Shown one piece after another: positions 8,529 through 18,273 of a stretch of DNA of 64,000 bases. A program made the position numbers and the translations under genes. The stretch is from Bacteroidota bacterium (GTDB lineage Bacteria > Bacteroidota > Bacteroidia > Flavobacteriales_D > Crocinitomicaceae). The DNA is taken from assembly GCA_024280155.1 (NCBI GenBank), contig JAJRQQ010000028.1:82376-146375 (forward strand), written 5' to 3'. The notes under the pieces are model-generated. The model made no database searches. It was not told the origin of the DNA and saw only the letters and a program-made list of their open reading frames with translations. Each line of letters starts with the position of its first letter. Within the stretch, counting starts at the first letter, position 1.

Positions 8529-10445
8529 TTATTTTATTATTATTTTAACCGTTTTATTAATTTTAACAAAGTGTATGAAATAAATCCCTGAGGAATAGTT
8601 TAGTAAATCTATTGTAATGCTGTTCTCATTTGATTCAGCAGTCTTAATAACTTTTCCGTTTATGTCTGTTATTTTTATTTTTCCAATACTTTGTTTGCTT
8701 TTAATCTCAAAAATCCCATTTGTTGGATTAGGAAAAATGAGCAAATTTAATTCTTTTGAAAACTCACTTACACTTAAAATTTCTGGAATTTCAAATTGAA
8801 ATAATTGCACAGAATTTGGCTGCATAGAAAACACAACCTGTCCATTATTTAAACTTACTAAAGTAAAATCTAATGCTTGGTTATTAGTAATTTCTAATAT
8901 TGCATTGGATTGCGTATATCCCTGAAATAGTAAAGAATCGTATTTAAATTGTAGATTATTGTTGGTTGAATCAATTTTATAGTTTTTCCCTAAATGAATA
9001 CCGATAATTCCATTTACATTTAAGTTAAATATTCTATTATTAGTCTGTAGACTATCATAATGGCTGAATACAGGAATTGAATTATTAATTGCAATATTAA
9101 TTGGATTAGTACTTGGAATAGTGATTAGTCCTTTATATATCGAGTCTAAATAACTAAGACTATTAGTGAAGATATCAATATAACCAATGCTATCTATTTG
9201 GTTTGCATTTAAATGACCTTCAAAAAGAGTGTGATTAAACGCTGCTATAAATGCAGGTGGAATATAATTTGAGATAAGAATATTTAAAGTGTCATTAGAA
9301 ACAGAAGTTATAATATCAGTAGGAGCATTGGATGTATTTTTAATTTTAGCACCTGCTATTTTATCTGATAATAATAAAGCGTTATAAGCAGGTTTATGAA
9401 TGCTTCCGTAGGTGAGCAATCCATAATCGGCATGGAATTCAGTTGTTGACATATTAAAGTCTTGCCAAGCAGCAACCATATTATTATTAATAGGTGTTTT
9501 AGCCATTTCAATTTGACTTTTAATGAAGAATGCTTTTTGAAGCGGAGTATCTCTTACAGCTGAAGGAGTATTCCATTCACTCACCATTAATTCAGGAGCA
9601 GTTAAACTAAAACTTGTATATTTTTGATTTATATAATCAATTGCATTTTGATTTGTTTGATGAACAATATTAAAGTTATGCCAAGAGATAAAATCTAAGG
9701 GTCTGTTCCAAGTATAGGTAGAGTCAATTAATTGACCTATTAAAGATGAATCTGCAATTTGATTTGTTAAATACCCATACGGAGGTTCGTAATTAAGTCC
9801 TTTCCCCCAGTGATTAGTTGCTGGTCCACCAACTGGGATGTTTATATCCACAGATTTTATGGCATCATATGTGTTTTTAAAAAGTTCAAAATATTCACCC
9901 TCAGTTCCTGACCAAGAACCTAAGTCCGGTTCATTCCATATTTCAAAATATGCATTAGAAATACCATATGTGTTAACAATTCTATCAACAACAGTGTTTA
10001 CCATATTATTCCAGTCAAACCAACTTGTCGGTGGTTTAGTATTTAAGACATACCAACCAGGAGTTGAAGCAGGGGAGCCGTCAGAAGAGCTACTTAACCA
10101 AGCAGGCATTTTTTCGAAAATAAATAATAATTTATCTGTTTTATTTGAAAGGTCTTGTAGAATACTACTAATATTATCTAAATATGCAATACAGTCATTT
10201 AAATTGGTCGAGTTATTCAATGCTCCTTCAATAATATTTAAGCGAATTGAATTTTGATGAATACCATTGTTTAAAAAATCAGCTTGAGCTTCATTTGTTT
10301 TGGGTACATAAAACACTCCTTGTTCATATTTTGAACCAATATTTGACGTAACAGAATCCAAATAAATATCTAGATTTGTTTGACCATCTGAGGAGTAGGA
10401 TGTTCCCAGAATTAATAATAGTATAAATTTTTCTTTCAAGTTCAT
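8529..10445 (-). CDS. Secreted GH39-like glycoside hydrolase with T9SS sorting domain
   Basis: 638 residues: signal peptide (about 1-22), a clan GH-A TIM barrel (about 30-400), a beta-sandwich-like region, and a C-terminal type A T9SS sorting domain (about 560-638; F-P-N-P-T-N-G at its start, later S-S-G-I-Y-F-I). The barrel shows the acid/base motif W-N-E-P-D (E172) and the nucleophile motif S-E-W-N (E290), the arrangement of GH39 beta-xylosidase-like enzymes; H256 in S-W-H-N fits the barrel. Substrate is not readable from sequence. The enzyme should be exported by Sec and then through the outer membrane by T9SS. It stands alone with no polysaccharide-utilisation genes around it. Confidence 0.82.
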   Translation of the reverse strand: MNLKEKFILLLILGTSYSSDGQTNLDIYLDSVTSNIGSKYEQGVFYVPKTNEAQADFLNNGIHQNSIRLNIIEGALNNSTNLNDCIAYLDNISSILQDLSNKTDKLLFIFEKMPAWLSSSSDGSPASTPGWYVLNTKPPTSWFDWNNMVNTVVDRIVNTYGISNAYFEIWNEPDLGSWSGTEGEYFELFKNTYDAIKSVDINIPVGGPATNHWGKGLNYEPPYGYLTNQIADSSLIGQLIDSTYTWNRPLDFISWHNFNIVHQTNQNAIDYINQKYTSFSLTAPELMVSEWNTPSAVRDTPLQKAFFIKSQIEMAKTPINNNMVAAWQDFNMSTTEFHADYGLLTYGSIHKPAYNALLLSDKIAGAKIKNTSNAPTDIITSVSNDTLNILISNYIPPAFIAAFNHTLFEGHLNANQIDSIGYIDIFTNSLSYLDSIYKGLITIPSTNPINIAINNSIPVFSHYDSLQTNNRIFNLNVNGIIGIHLGKNYKIDSTNNNLQFKYDSLLFQGYTQSNAILEITNNQALDFTLVSLNNGQVVFSMQPNSVQLFQFEIPEILSVSEFSKELNLLIFPNPTNGIFEIKSKQSIGKIKITDINGKVIKTAESNENSITIDLLNYSSGIYFIHFVKINKTVKIIIK

Positions 10446-10488
10446 ATTTTACAGAATTACTGCTAACAACTTGATATAAGCATATTAA

Positions 10489-13362
10489 TTAACCAATTTT
10501 ATCCGCCTGCTCTCTTGCCTTATTCATTACGTCATCTGCACGTTTTTTTCCTTCTGCTTCTACTTTTTTAGCATTTTTATCTGCTTCTTGGCGAATTTTC
10601 TTCGCACCTTCTTCAGCTAATCTTTTCTTAATTGGGTTTGAACCAGCTTGCTTGATTAAATCAGCAGCTTGCTTATCGCCTTCAGCGCGAATAGCATCTC
10701 CAGCTTTTTTTGCCTCTGCAACAATTTTATCAGCTTCTTTTTGAGCGTCGGCTAATATTTTTTGTTTTTGTTTTTCAATTTCTTCTTTGGCATTGTCGAT
10801 TTGATCATTAACAACATTGGTAATTGAATCCTTAACCGTCTCAATTAATTGTTCCTTGATGTTACCCGTCGCTTTCATGATTGATTCTTTAAAGTCTGTT
10901 GTGATTTTTGGATTAGTCACATCCCCAACCATCTTCACTTTCACGGGGATAAAATCAGGCAATCCACCAATGTTTAAATTAGGTACAGCAGAATTTAATT
11001 TACTCATCGCTGCTTCAACTTCTTTAATCATTCCAGCAGGGATTTCACTTTTTGGAACCATCATATTCATAGAATAATCCATTTTTTGGTCTAAAGTAGT
11101 GTAACCCGAAACTTTCGAATTGATTTTTCCCATTTTAAAGTCAAATGGAGTAGTGGTGAGTTTTCCATCTTCTACTTTAAACTTTGTTTTGAAATTCTTC
11201 AAGGTTTGTGATGAAAGGTCCTTTAATTTAGTTACACCTTCAACCTTTTTAAGTATCTCAACATCTGTGATTGATAAACTTTTTGATGAAATGTCTCCAA
11301 CACTTTCTAATGTAGATAAGATTGGTTCGAAACCAGGCGTTAAGAATGTGGACATGTCAAAAGATGAACTGATTTTTCCTCGTGCATATTTAGTTATTGG
11401 AGCTAATTTTTCCACAGTAATGAAATTAACGGCCAATTCATGAATGTCAACATTTTTCAATGTGTATCCGAAATCCATTTTTGGTTTAGTATGGTTTTGT
11501 GTGTTGTAATTACCATTAAGTCCAATTTTACCGCCCATTGCATCCATCGTTAAGTTATCTAATGTAGCAATTTCGTCTTTCAATTTAATACCACCATTGA
11601 TGTTTTTAATATTCATTCCATCGTATTTCACCTCATTGATCTGTGTTCGTAGATTGAAATCAATATTGCCAGGGATAAGGACGGGTTCTTCATCTCCAGA
11701 AGTTGTTTCTGCACTTTTTTCCGTGTTTTCAGAAGTAGTTGTTTCTTCCGAAGCAGGCATTAATTCATCCAAATCCATGTAGTTACTTTTGAAAGTAAAA
11801 TCACCTTTCAATGTTTCATCGCGCATTGCATAACCAAGGTAATTGTCGATTGTACCGTTCATTGCAAAATCAGATTTCCCCATTGTTGCTTTGAGTTCAT
11901 TCATCTCTAAATTTTTAGGTGAGAATGTGAATTTCATGCGTTCAATATCAACATCACTTGGTAAATCGGGTGACTTGTAATTCATTTCAGAAAGAATCAA
12001 TTCTCCTTCTGCTTTGAATTTCTCAAAATCACTTTTTTCTAAATCACTCATACGACCTTTGATTGAAACGTCTGCATCGAGAATTCCTGAATACTCTTCT
12101 CCCTCTGCCATTGGAACAAAATCTTTTAGCGTAGCTAAGTTTAAATTAGCCAATACTGACGCGTCAAGATTTGGGTCACTCATAACATTGCTCATAAATA
12201 ATTTTGCATCGATGCTATTCTTCGAAAGGTTTGCGTGAAATTTCTTCACTTCAACAGTCATTTTATCTAAATTAGAACCGCCAGGAAATTTAGAACCTGC
12301 ATCCAATTGAATATTAGAAATTTTACCCGGCAAATCAGGGTAACGAATCGAAGCATTTGAAATTTTCATACCTGCATCCCAAGAAGGTAAATTAACATCA
12401 TCAATTTTCCCTTTCGTACTTGCGTTTATCGCTAAACTACCCGAAGTAACCATGCTTTCGTAACCTGATTGATAGAAAGTTGGAATCAATGAAAGTATAT
12501 CTTTGAAAGTAGTTTTAGATGTATTCAACTTCATATCAATGTTATCATAACCATCCAACATTTCATAGAAACCATCAATAGAAAGTGTTAAAGCATTCAA
12601 ACGAATTTCATTTTCTTGTAAAGTGAATTTCGACTCATTCTCTTTAAATTCCATCAATAAATTAATGATGAGGTTGGTGTTGACTTTATCTAAATAAGAA
12701 ATTCCATCCATTTCGTAGGTCAGCTCATCCATTGAAGTGGTTGTTTTAAAATCAATTACATCTGCAGTTAAATCTCCTTTTCCTGTATGATTTAAGTTTT
12801 TGATATTCGCATACAATCCTCCGGGTTCATCATCGTAATTAATCATTCCTCCTGTGATACTGTATTCTTTCAATGAAAGTTTGAAATTGGATTCTTCAGC
12901 AACTTCAGGGTTTTCTTCTGCAATTTCTTCTTCTGATTTGGTAATGTCGTAATTGGCTGTACCGTCTTGTAAAACTCGGACATCGAAATTAGGATCGACA
13001 ATATGTATTGCTTCAATCTCAATTTGGTCTCCTCCGACCACGCTCCAGAAATCAACCTTTGCTTGTAGTTGACCTATTTCTGCTAAAGTTACATCTTTAA
13101 ATTGGTCAATTCCTTGCACTTTAACCCCGTCTAACTCTACGGTCATATTTGGGAAAGTACTGAAGAAAGTTAAGTCGAAATCTTCCAAACTCAGTGTTGC
13201 ATTTAATGTTGCATTTGCTTCTTCGATAAACATCTCCTTGATTTCATCTTTGAAGAAGTAAGGAATTAAAATCAATGCTAAAACAATTAAAAGAACAGTG
13301 ATTCCTGACCATTTTAAAATTTTCTTAGGTATTCTTACTGCTTTTTTTGCGATGTTACTCAT
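10489..13362 (-). CDS. AsmA-like envelope protein with C-terminal coiled coil
   Basis: 957 residues. An N-terminal membrane anchor (about 17-35) is followed by an AsmA-family beta-rich repeat region (L-S-L-E-D-F-D-L-T-F-F-S-T-F-P-N near residue 60), typical of bridge-like proteins that handle lipids or affect outer-membrane assembly. A long C-terminal tail (about 835-957) is rich in Ala, Lys, Glu and Asp with heptad spacing (repeats of A-D-K and E-A-K-K), clearly a coiled coil. An acidic Ser/Thr/Glu-rich insert sits near residues 540-556. This architecture is common in Bacteroidota. Lipid transport is inferred from the family. Confidence 0.85.
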   Translation of the reverse strand: MSNIAKKAVRIPKKILKWSGITVLLIVLALILIPYFFKDEIKEMFIEEANATLNATLSLEDFDLTFFSTFPNMTVELDGVKVQGIDQFKDVTLAEIGQLQAKVDFWSVVGGDQIEIEAIHIVDPNFDVRVLQDGTANYDITKSEEEIAEENPEVAEESNFKLSLKEYSITGGMINYDDEPGGLYANIKNLNHTGKGDLTADVIDFKTTTSMDELTYEMDGISYLDKVNTNLIINLLMEFKENESKFTLQENEIRLNALTLSIDGFYEMLDGYDNIDMKLNTSKTTFKDILSLIPTFYQSGYESMVTSGSLAINASTKGKIDDVNLPSWDAGMKISNASIRYPDLPGKISNIQLDAGSKFPGGSNLDKMTVEVKKFHANLSKNSIDAKLFMSNVMSDPNLDASVLANLNLATLKDFVPMAEGEEYSGILDADVSIKGRMSDLEKSDFEKFKAEGELILSEMNYKSPDLPSDVDIERMKFTFSPKNLEMNELKATMGKSDFAMNGTIDNYLGYAMRDETLKGDFTFKSNYMDLDELMPASEETTTSENTEKSAETTSGDEEPVLIPGNIDFNLRTQINEVKYDGMNIKNINGGIKLKDEIATLDNLTMDAMGGKIGLNGNYNTQNHTKPKMDFGYTLKNVDIHELAVNFITVEKLAPITKYARGKISSSFDMSTFLTPGFEPILSTLESVGDISSKSLSITDVEILKKVEGVTKLKDLSSQTLKNFKTKFKVEDGKLTTTPFDFKMGKINSKVSGYTTLDQKMDYSMNMMVPKSEIPAGMIKEVEAAMSKLNSAVPNLNIGGLPDFIPVKVKMVGDVTNPKITTDFKESIMKATGNIKEQLIETVKDSITNVVNDQIDNAKEEIEKQKQKILADAQKEADKIVAEAKKAGDAIRAEGDKQAADLIKQAGSNPIKKRLAEEGAKKIRQEADKNAKKVEAEGKKRADDVMNKAREQADKIG

Positions 13363-13385
13363 TTCTTTGGGTATTAATTGAAGTT

Positions 13386-13393
13386 CAAATATA
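13386..13393 (-). promoter_or_regulatory. Candidate -7 promoter element of the AsmA-like gene
   Basis: The minus strand reads TATATTTG, a full TAnnTTTG match 23 bp before the ATG. No clear -33 element. Confidence 0.4.
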
Positions 13394-13466
13394 CAATTCT
13401 TAATTCTTAAATATCATTTTTTTATTCTGAATTCTCTTTTCATTATTTAAAATCATTATAAACTGT

Positions 13467-13474
13467 TATCTTTG
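13467..13474 (+). promoter_or_regulatory. Candidate -7 promoter element of ccsBA
   Basis: TATCTTTG, a full TAnnTTTG match ending 19 bp before the ATG at 13494; start of transcription would fall near 13480. The same octamer occurs before the rhodanese gene. Confidence 0.5.
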
Positions 13475-13493
13475 CTCGAATTAATTAATAAAT

Positions 13494-16400
13494 ATGGAAA
13501 ATTTCTCTCGTGCTTTTTTTTCTATGAAAATGATGACCGTAGGGTTATTTATTTTTTTAGCTGCTATTGCTACGGCAACTTTTGTTGAGTCAGCTTATGA
13601 TATCGATACTGCACGGTCACTTGTTTACAATGCCTTATGGTTTGAGTTGCTGTTGTTTTATCTCGGAATCAACCTAATCGTAAATATTTTTCGATATAAA
13701 ATGTGGCAGAAAGAGAAGATTGCAATGTTTCTTTTTCATTTGTCGTTTATTGTTATTCTCATTGGAGCAGGTGTAACAAGATATTTTTCTTTTGAGGGAA
13801 TTATGCCTATTCGCGAAGGAGAAACAGTGGATTACATCTATTCTTCGAATGCCAATTTATGGTATAAACTCAATGATGGTAAACTTCAATACACCTACCA
13901 CGAACCTCGATTGATGGCAACACATTCTTGGGTAAATAATTATTTCTCTCACGATGTAGAATTTCCAAATCATAAAACACCCATTACGATAGAGTATGTG
14001 AATTACCAAAAAGGAATGATTGATTCTCTAGTAACGCACGATTCTATCCAGAGTTCTGCCATTGAAATTGTTTCTGGTGGAATGAATTCTACGTTCGTAT
14101 CAAAAGGTGATTTCATGATGCTTGGAGAAGTTGCTCTTTCTTTTGATAAAGAAGATGCAATGCCAGGTATTCAAGTATTTGAAGAGGAAAAAGGTGTGTA
14201 TATTCAATCGGCATTGCCAATGCGATATTTGCCCATGACGCAAATGATTGAGGCAAGAAAGAATGGTTTTGATGTTGCAGATTCAATGTACACAGATGTT
14301 GCAGCAAATGAGAAAGTACTTTTCTTAACTTCTACCTTATATCAAGTTGGCGACCAACAATTTGTGTTTAAAGGATTGAAAGAACATACGAAAATGATGT
14401 TAATTCCTTCAGGGAAAAGAAAAATGGGAAAAACTATTCTGACCGTGAAAATAACCGATGGAAATCAATCGAGGTTAGTACAAATGGAAGGTGGACAAGG
14501 TGTGATACCAGAACATGTTGTTTTTAATTTTCAAGGCTTGACGTATGAAATGGAATATGGCGCAATGAAAATTCCTTTACCTTTTGCAATTCGATGTAAT
14601 GATTTTACTCTAGACAAATATCCTGGTTCCATGGTGGCATCTTCGTTTGAAAGTGAAGTAACATTGATTGATGATAAAAATAATTATACGCGTGACCAAC
14701 GAATTTTTATGAATAATGTGATGGATTACGGTGGATATCGCTTTTTTCAATCGAGTTACGACCAAGATGAAAAAGGGACAATTTTAAGCGTAAACCACGA
14801 TTGGTGGGGGACAAACATTACTTATCTAGGTTATTTAATGATGACAATTGGTATGATAATGACACTTTTTGCACCTGTTGGCCGTTCGAGAGAATTGATG
14901 AATAAATTGAAAAAATCTAAACTAAAACGGAAAGAATTATTAGGTGTATTTGTAGGAATGTTATTCCTTTCATCTTTTGGTTATGCTCAAGAAGAATCTC
15001 ATGAAGGACATAATCATGCTACGCATAAAGAAGCTGTTCACCGAATTATTTCTGAAGAAGAATCGGAAAAATTGTCCTATTTGATGGTGCAAGATTTTCA
15101 AGGTCGTGTAATTCCTTTTCACACATTGTCCGACCAGTTACTGCGTAAAGTTCACCGTAGTAAAACTTTTACAGATGGGGATACTTCATACAATGCTGTG
15201 CAAATAATACTGAGCATGCACATGTACCCTGATTATTGGTCAGATTTAGAGATGATTTATGTTTCCTCAAAATCGAATCTTCGAGATAAGTTAGGAGTGA
15301 AAGGAAAATACATTGCCTACAATGATTTGGTTGATGAACATGGAGATTTTATTCTTCTTTCTGATTACCAAGCAGCTCACCAACGCGTTGAAATGAAAAG
15401 AGGAGAGTACGATAAGAAACTTATTAAATTAGTAGAACGTTTTCAAGTCGTACAATCAATTTTTCAGTGGAGGTACATGCAAATTGTTCCTGCAAGAAAC
15501 GATGCTTCGCAAAAATGGTACGTTCCTTTAAGTCGTGCTGTAATGGAAAAAGATTCTGTGGCAAGTCGTTTGGCAATTAGTTACATTGCAAATGTTGATG
15601 CAGGAGCCGAATCAGGAGATTATACGAAAGCAGATCAATCATTGAAAGAATTAATTGCATACCAGCGTGAAGTGAGTGCAGATTTTGTTCCTTCTGAAAA
15701 TAAGATTGAAAAAGAGATCAATTACAATAAAATGCATGTTTTTGAAAGTAGTTACAGAAGTTATCTGCTACTTGGTTTCCTGATGTTGATTGTTTTCTTC
15801 ATTAAGATTTTCAAAAAACCAACCTTAAAAGCGGAGAAAGTTTTTTCAACCTTGACAAAGATTCTAACAGGTTTAACGGTAATTATTTTTATTTATCACG
15901 GTTACGGAATCTACATGCGTATGATTATTTCTGGTCATGCGCCTTGGAGTAATGGTTATGAGGCAATGATTTTCATCGCTTGGATTTTGATGTTGTTTGG
16001 ATTACTATTCTCTCCAAAGAATGCTGTAATTCTCGCTGGAGCTGCTATTTTGGCTGCACTTATGATTTTTGTAACGGAGTTGAATTTAATGGACCCTGAA
16101 ATTACACCATTACAACCTGTGTTGAAATCTTATTGGTTGATGATTCACGTAGCCATAATTACAGGAAGTTATGCACCTCTTGGAATTTCGTTTATTCTCG
16201 GTTTCTTAAACCTCTGGTTGTATATTTTTAGAAATAAAAAGAATGCAAAATTCATTACACTTAATATTAACGAATTAACGTATGTTTCAGAATTATCCAT
16301 GACGATTGGTGTATTTATGTTGACCATTGGTACTTTTCTTGGAGGAATTTGGGCGAATGAATCCTGGGGTAGATATTGGGGTTGGGACCCGAAAGAAACG

Positions 16401-16706
16401 TGGGCTTTGGTTGCTGTATTAGTATATGCATTGATTCTTCACTTGCGTTACATTCCAGGGTTGAAAGGGAAATTCTTATTCAGCACTGTTTCTATGTGGG
16501 GATATGTTTCTATCTTATTTACATTCTTTGGTGTTAATTTCTACTTATCAGGCTTGCATTCGTATGCTCAAGGAGAAGGTTTGCAAAGAATTCCAAATTG
16601 GATTTTCATAACGTTTGGAATTTTTGTACTTTTCACTATCATTGCAGCTATTCGTAATAGTTCATACAAGAAATCGATGGAAAAAGAAATCATGAAAAAT
16701 GACTGA
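13494..16706 (+). CDS. ccsBA: Fused cytochrome c biogenesis protein CcsBA (system II)
   Basis: 1070-residue fusion of a ResB/CcsB module (about 1-475, three or four helices around a large extracytoplasmic domain) and a CcsA module (about 755-1060). It exports heme and attaches it to apocytochrome c. The CcsA tryptophan-rich signature spans residues 953-970 and includes W-G-W-D-P-K-E-T-W; H885 and H1022 flank it as expected for the external heme ligands, with H802 further upstream. The junction is odd: after a hydrophobic stretch ending in S-F-G-Y-A-Q (residue 499), a His-rich run E-S-H-E-G-H-N-H-A-T-H (500-511) begins the middle domain, like a buried signal peptide. bshB1 overlaps its end by 8 bp. 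Confidence 0.93.
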   Translation: MENFSRAFFSMKMMTVGLFIFLAAIATATFVESAYDIDTARSLVYNALWFELLLFYLGINLIVNIFRYKMWQKEKIAMFLFHLSFIVILIGAGVTRYFSFEGIMPIREGETVDYIYSSNANLWYKLNDGKLQYTYHEPRLMATHSWVNNYFSHDVEFPNHKTPITIEYVNYQKGMIDSLVTHDSIQSSAIEIVSGGMNSTFVSKGDFMMLGEVALSFDKEDAMPGIQVFEEEKGVYIQSALPMRYLPMTQMIEARKNGFDVADSMYTDVAANEKVLFLTSTLYQVGDQQFVFKGLKEHTKMMLIPSGKRKMGKTILTVKITDGNQSRLVQMEGGQGVIPEHVVFNFQGLTYEMEYGAMKIPLPFAIRCNDFTLDKYPGSMVASSFESEVTLIDDKNNYTRDQRIFMNNVMDYGGYRFFQSSYDQDEKGTILSVNHDWWGTNITYLGYLMMTIGMIMTLFAPVGRSRELMNKLKKSKLKRKELLGVFVGMLFLSSFGYAQEESHEGHNHATHKEAVHRIISEEESEKLSYLMVQDFQGRVIPFHTLSDQLLRKVHRSKTFTDGDTSYNAVQIILSMHMYPDYWSDLEMIYVSSKSNLRDKLGVKGKYIAYNDLVDEHGDFILLSDYQAAHQRVEMKRGEYDKKLIKLVERFQVVQSIFQWRYMQIVPARNDASQKWYVPLSRAVMEKDSVASRLAISYIANVDAGAESGDYTKADQSLKELIAYQREVSADFVPSENKIEKEINYNKMHVFESSYRSYLLLGFLMLIVFFIKIFKKPTLKAEKVFSTLTKILTGLTVIIFIYHGYGIYMRMIISGHAPWSNGYEAMIFIAWILMLFGLLFSPKNAVILAGAAILAALMIFVTELNLMDPEITPLQPVLKSYWLMIHVAIITGSYAPLGISFILGFLNLWLYIFRNKKNAKFITLNINELTYVSELSMTIGVFMLTIGTFLGGIWANESWGRYWGWDPKETWALVAVLVYALILHLRYIPGLKGKFLFSTVSMWGYVSILFTFFGVNFYLSGLHSYAQGEGLQRIPNWIFITFGIFVLFTIIAAIRNSSYKKSMEKEIMKND

Positions 16707-17421
16707 TAAAGTAGACATTCTCGTTTTTGCTGCTCATCCTGACGATGCTGAATTGTCGTGTGCAGGAACAATTATGAAACATATTGAGCAAGGTAAGACG
16801 GTTGCCATTGTCGATTTAACGCAAGGTGAATTAGGTTCTCGTGGAACAATTGAAACACGTTATGCAGAGGCAAAGAATGCGAGCGATATCATGGGGATTT
16901 CTTTTCGGGAGAATTTAAAAATGAAAGACGGTTGGTTTGAAATCAATGAAGAGAATAAACGATTAATTATTGAGCAAATTCGGCGTTTCAAACCGGAAAT
17001 TGTACTTGCAAATGCACTTTCTGACCGTCACCCTGATCATGGAAGGGGAGGGCAATTGGTGTCAGAAGCTTGTTTTTTAGCAGGTTTATTGAAAATTGAA
17101 ACGACATACAATGGTGAAAACCAAAAACACCATCGACCAAAAGCCGTTTATCATTACATTCAAGATTATTACATTAAACCAGACTTTGTTGTCGATGTAA
17201 GCAATTACGTTGAGCGAAAAATAGAAGCGATTAAGGCGTATAAAACTCAGTTTTTTAATCCAAATTCTACGGCACCTCAAACTCCAATTTCTGGAGAAGA
17301 TTATTTTGATTTCATCAAAGGTAGAATGAAAGAAATGGGCAGACCGGCAGGAATGGAATATGCTGAAGGTTTTACCGTTGAACGTTTTATTGGCGTGGAT
17401 AATTTATTTGATTTAGTTTAA
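16699..17421 (+). CDS. bshB1: Bacillithiol biosynthesis deacetylase BshB1
   Basis: 240-residue PIG-L/LmbE-type zinc deacetylase that removes the acetyl group from GlcNAc-malate in bacillithiol synthesis. Zinc-site motifs are A-H-P-D-D-A-E (H13, D16) and R-H-P-D-H-G (H111, H114). The Q-G-E-L-G-S-R-G-T segment and the ending G-F-T-V-E-R-F-I-G-V distinguish BshB1 from generic LmbE proteins. The ATG overlaps the ccsBA stop by 8 bp, suggesting coupling. bshA and bshC are not in this window. Confidence 0.92.
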   Translation: MTDKVDILVFAAHPDDAELSCAGTIMKHIEQGKTVAIVDLTQGELGSRGTIETRYAEAKNASDIMGISFRENLKMKDGWFEINEENKRLIIEQIRRFKPEIVLANALSDRHPDHGRGGQLVSEACFLAGLLKIETTYNGENQKHHRPKAVYHYIQDYYIKPDFVVDVSNYVERKIEAIKAYKTQFFNPNSTAPQTPISGEDYFDFIKGRMKEMGRPAGMEYAEGFTVERFIGVDNLFDLV

Positions 17422-17438
17422 ACTAATCTGTATTTGTG

Positions 17439-18269
17439 ATGGAGTCTATAAATGAATTTTTGAGTTTTAATTTAATCAATTTTAGAGATCATTCTTTATC
17501 TGTTTTTGAATTGATTCTTGTGGTTTTGATTTTCGTTATCACAAAGTTGCTTTTGTGGATGGTGAAAAAAGCGATAGACAAAAAAGCAAAAAGTGTTAAT
17601 CTTGATGAAGGTAGTTCATTTGCATTATTTCAATTAATCAAATACATCGTATGGATTGTCTCCTTTGTACTAATACTCGACACTGTCGGTATTCAGCCTA
17701 GTCTAATTTTAGCAGGGTCTGCAGCTTTACTTGTTGGTATAGGTTTAGGTTTACAACAAACATTTAATGATATTTTATCAGGAATAATTCTATTGTACGA
17801 AAAATCTGTAAAGGTTGGAGATATTTTAGACATAGATGGAGAGGTTGTGATTATTCAAAAAATTGGCATTAGAACTTCAAAGGGGATGTCAAGAAGAGAT
17901 ATCAGTATTTTGATTCCCAATTCATTAATCACAACCAATAAGGTAATTAACTGGAGTCATCAGGCGAAAAAAACAATCTTTTCTTTTGATGTAGGTGTTG
18001 CTTATGGTTCAGATGTTAAACTTGTCGTTAAAATCCTTGAACAAAGTGCTAAAGAACATAAAGATGTTTTGAAAGCTAGTTTGATTCAAGCTAGATTAAT
18101 CAATTTTGGTTCTTCTTCATTGGATTTTAGGATTTTGTTTTGTAGCGAACAAATATTTAGAATAGAGAAAGTTAAAAGTGATATACGGATGATTATTTGT
18201 GAAAAATTCGAAGAGAATGGGATCACAATTCCTTTTCCTCAAGTAGATTTACACCTGAAACATGAATAA
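17439..18269 (+). CDS. MscS-family mechanosensitive channel
   Basis: 276 residues. Three hydrophobic helices are followed by the MscS pore helix (about residues 90-112, rich in Gly and Ala: A-G-S-A-A-L-L-V-G-I-G-L-G-L) and a beta-domain with V-K-V-G-D-I-L-D-I-D-G, then the C-terminal alpha/beta cage. Size is close to E. coli MscS (286). I prefer ATG 17439 over the GTG at 17436. It starts 17 bp after bshB1 and may belong to the ccsBA-bshB1 transcript. It converges on the GreA-like gene with a 4-bp gap. Confidence 0.9.
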   Translation: MESINEFLSFNLINFRDHSLSVFELILVVLIFVITKLLLWMVKKAIDKKAKSVNLDEGSSFALFQLIKYIVWIVSFVLILDTVGIQPSLILAGSAALLVGIGLGLQQTFNDILSGIILLYEKSVKVGDILDIDGEVVIIQKIGIRTSKGMSRRDISILIPNSLITTNKVINWSHQAKKTIFSFDVGVAYGSDVKLVVKILEQSAKEHKDVLKASLIQARLINFGSSSLDFRILFCSEQIFRIEKVKSDIRMIICEKFEENGITIPFPQVDLHLKHE

Positions 18270-18273
18270 TTCT

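Noticed and set aside
10489..10850. Apparent nucleotide repeats in the AsmA-like gene end
   Set aside because: They reflect repeated Ala/Lys/Glu codons of a coiled coil; there is no exact long DNA repeat.
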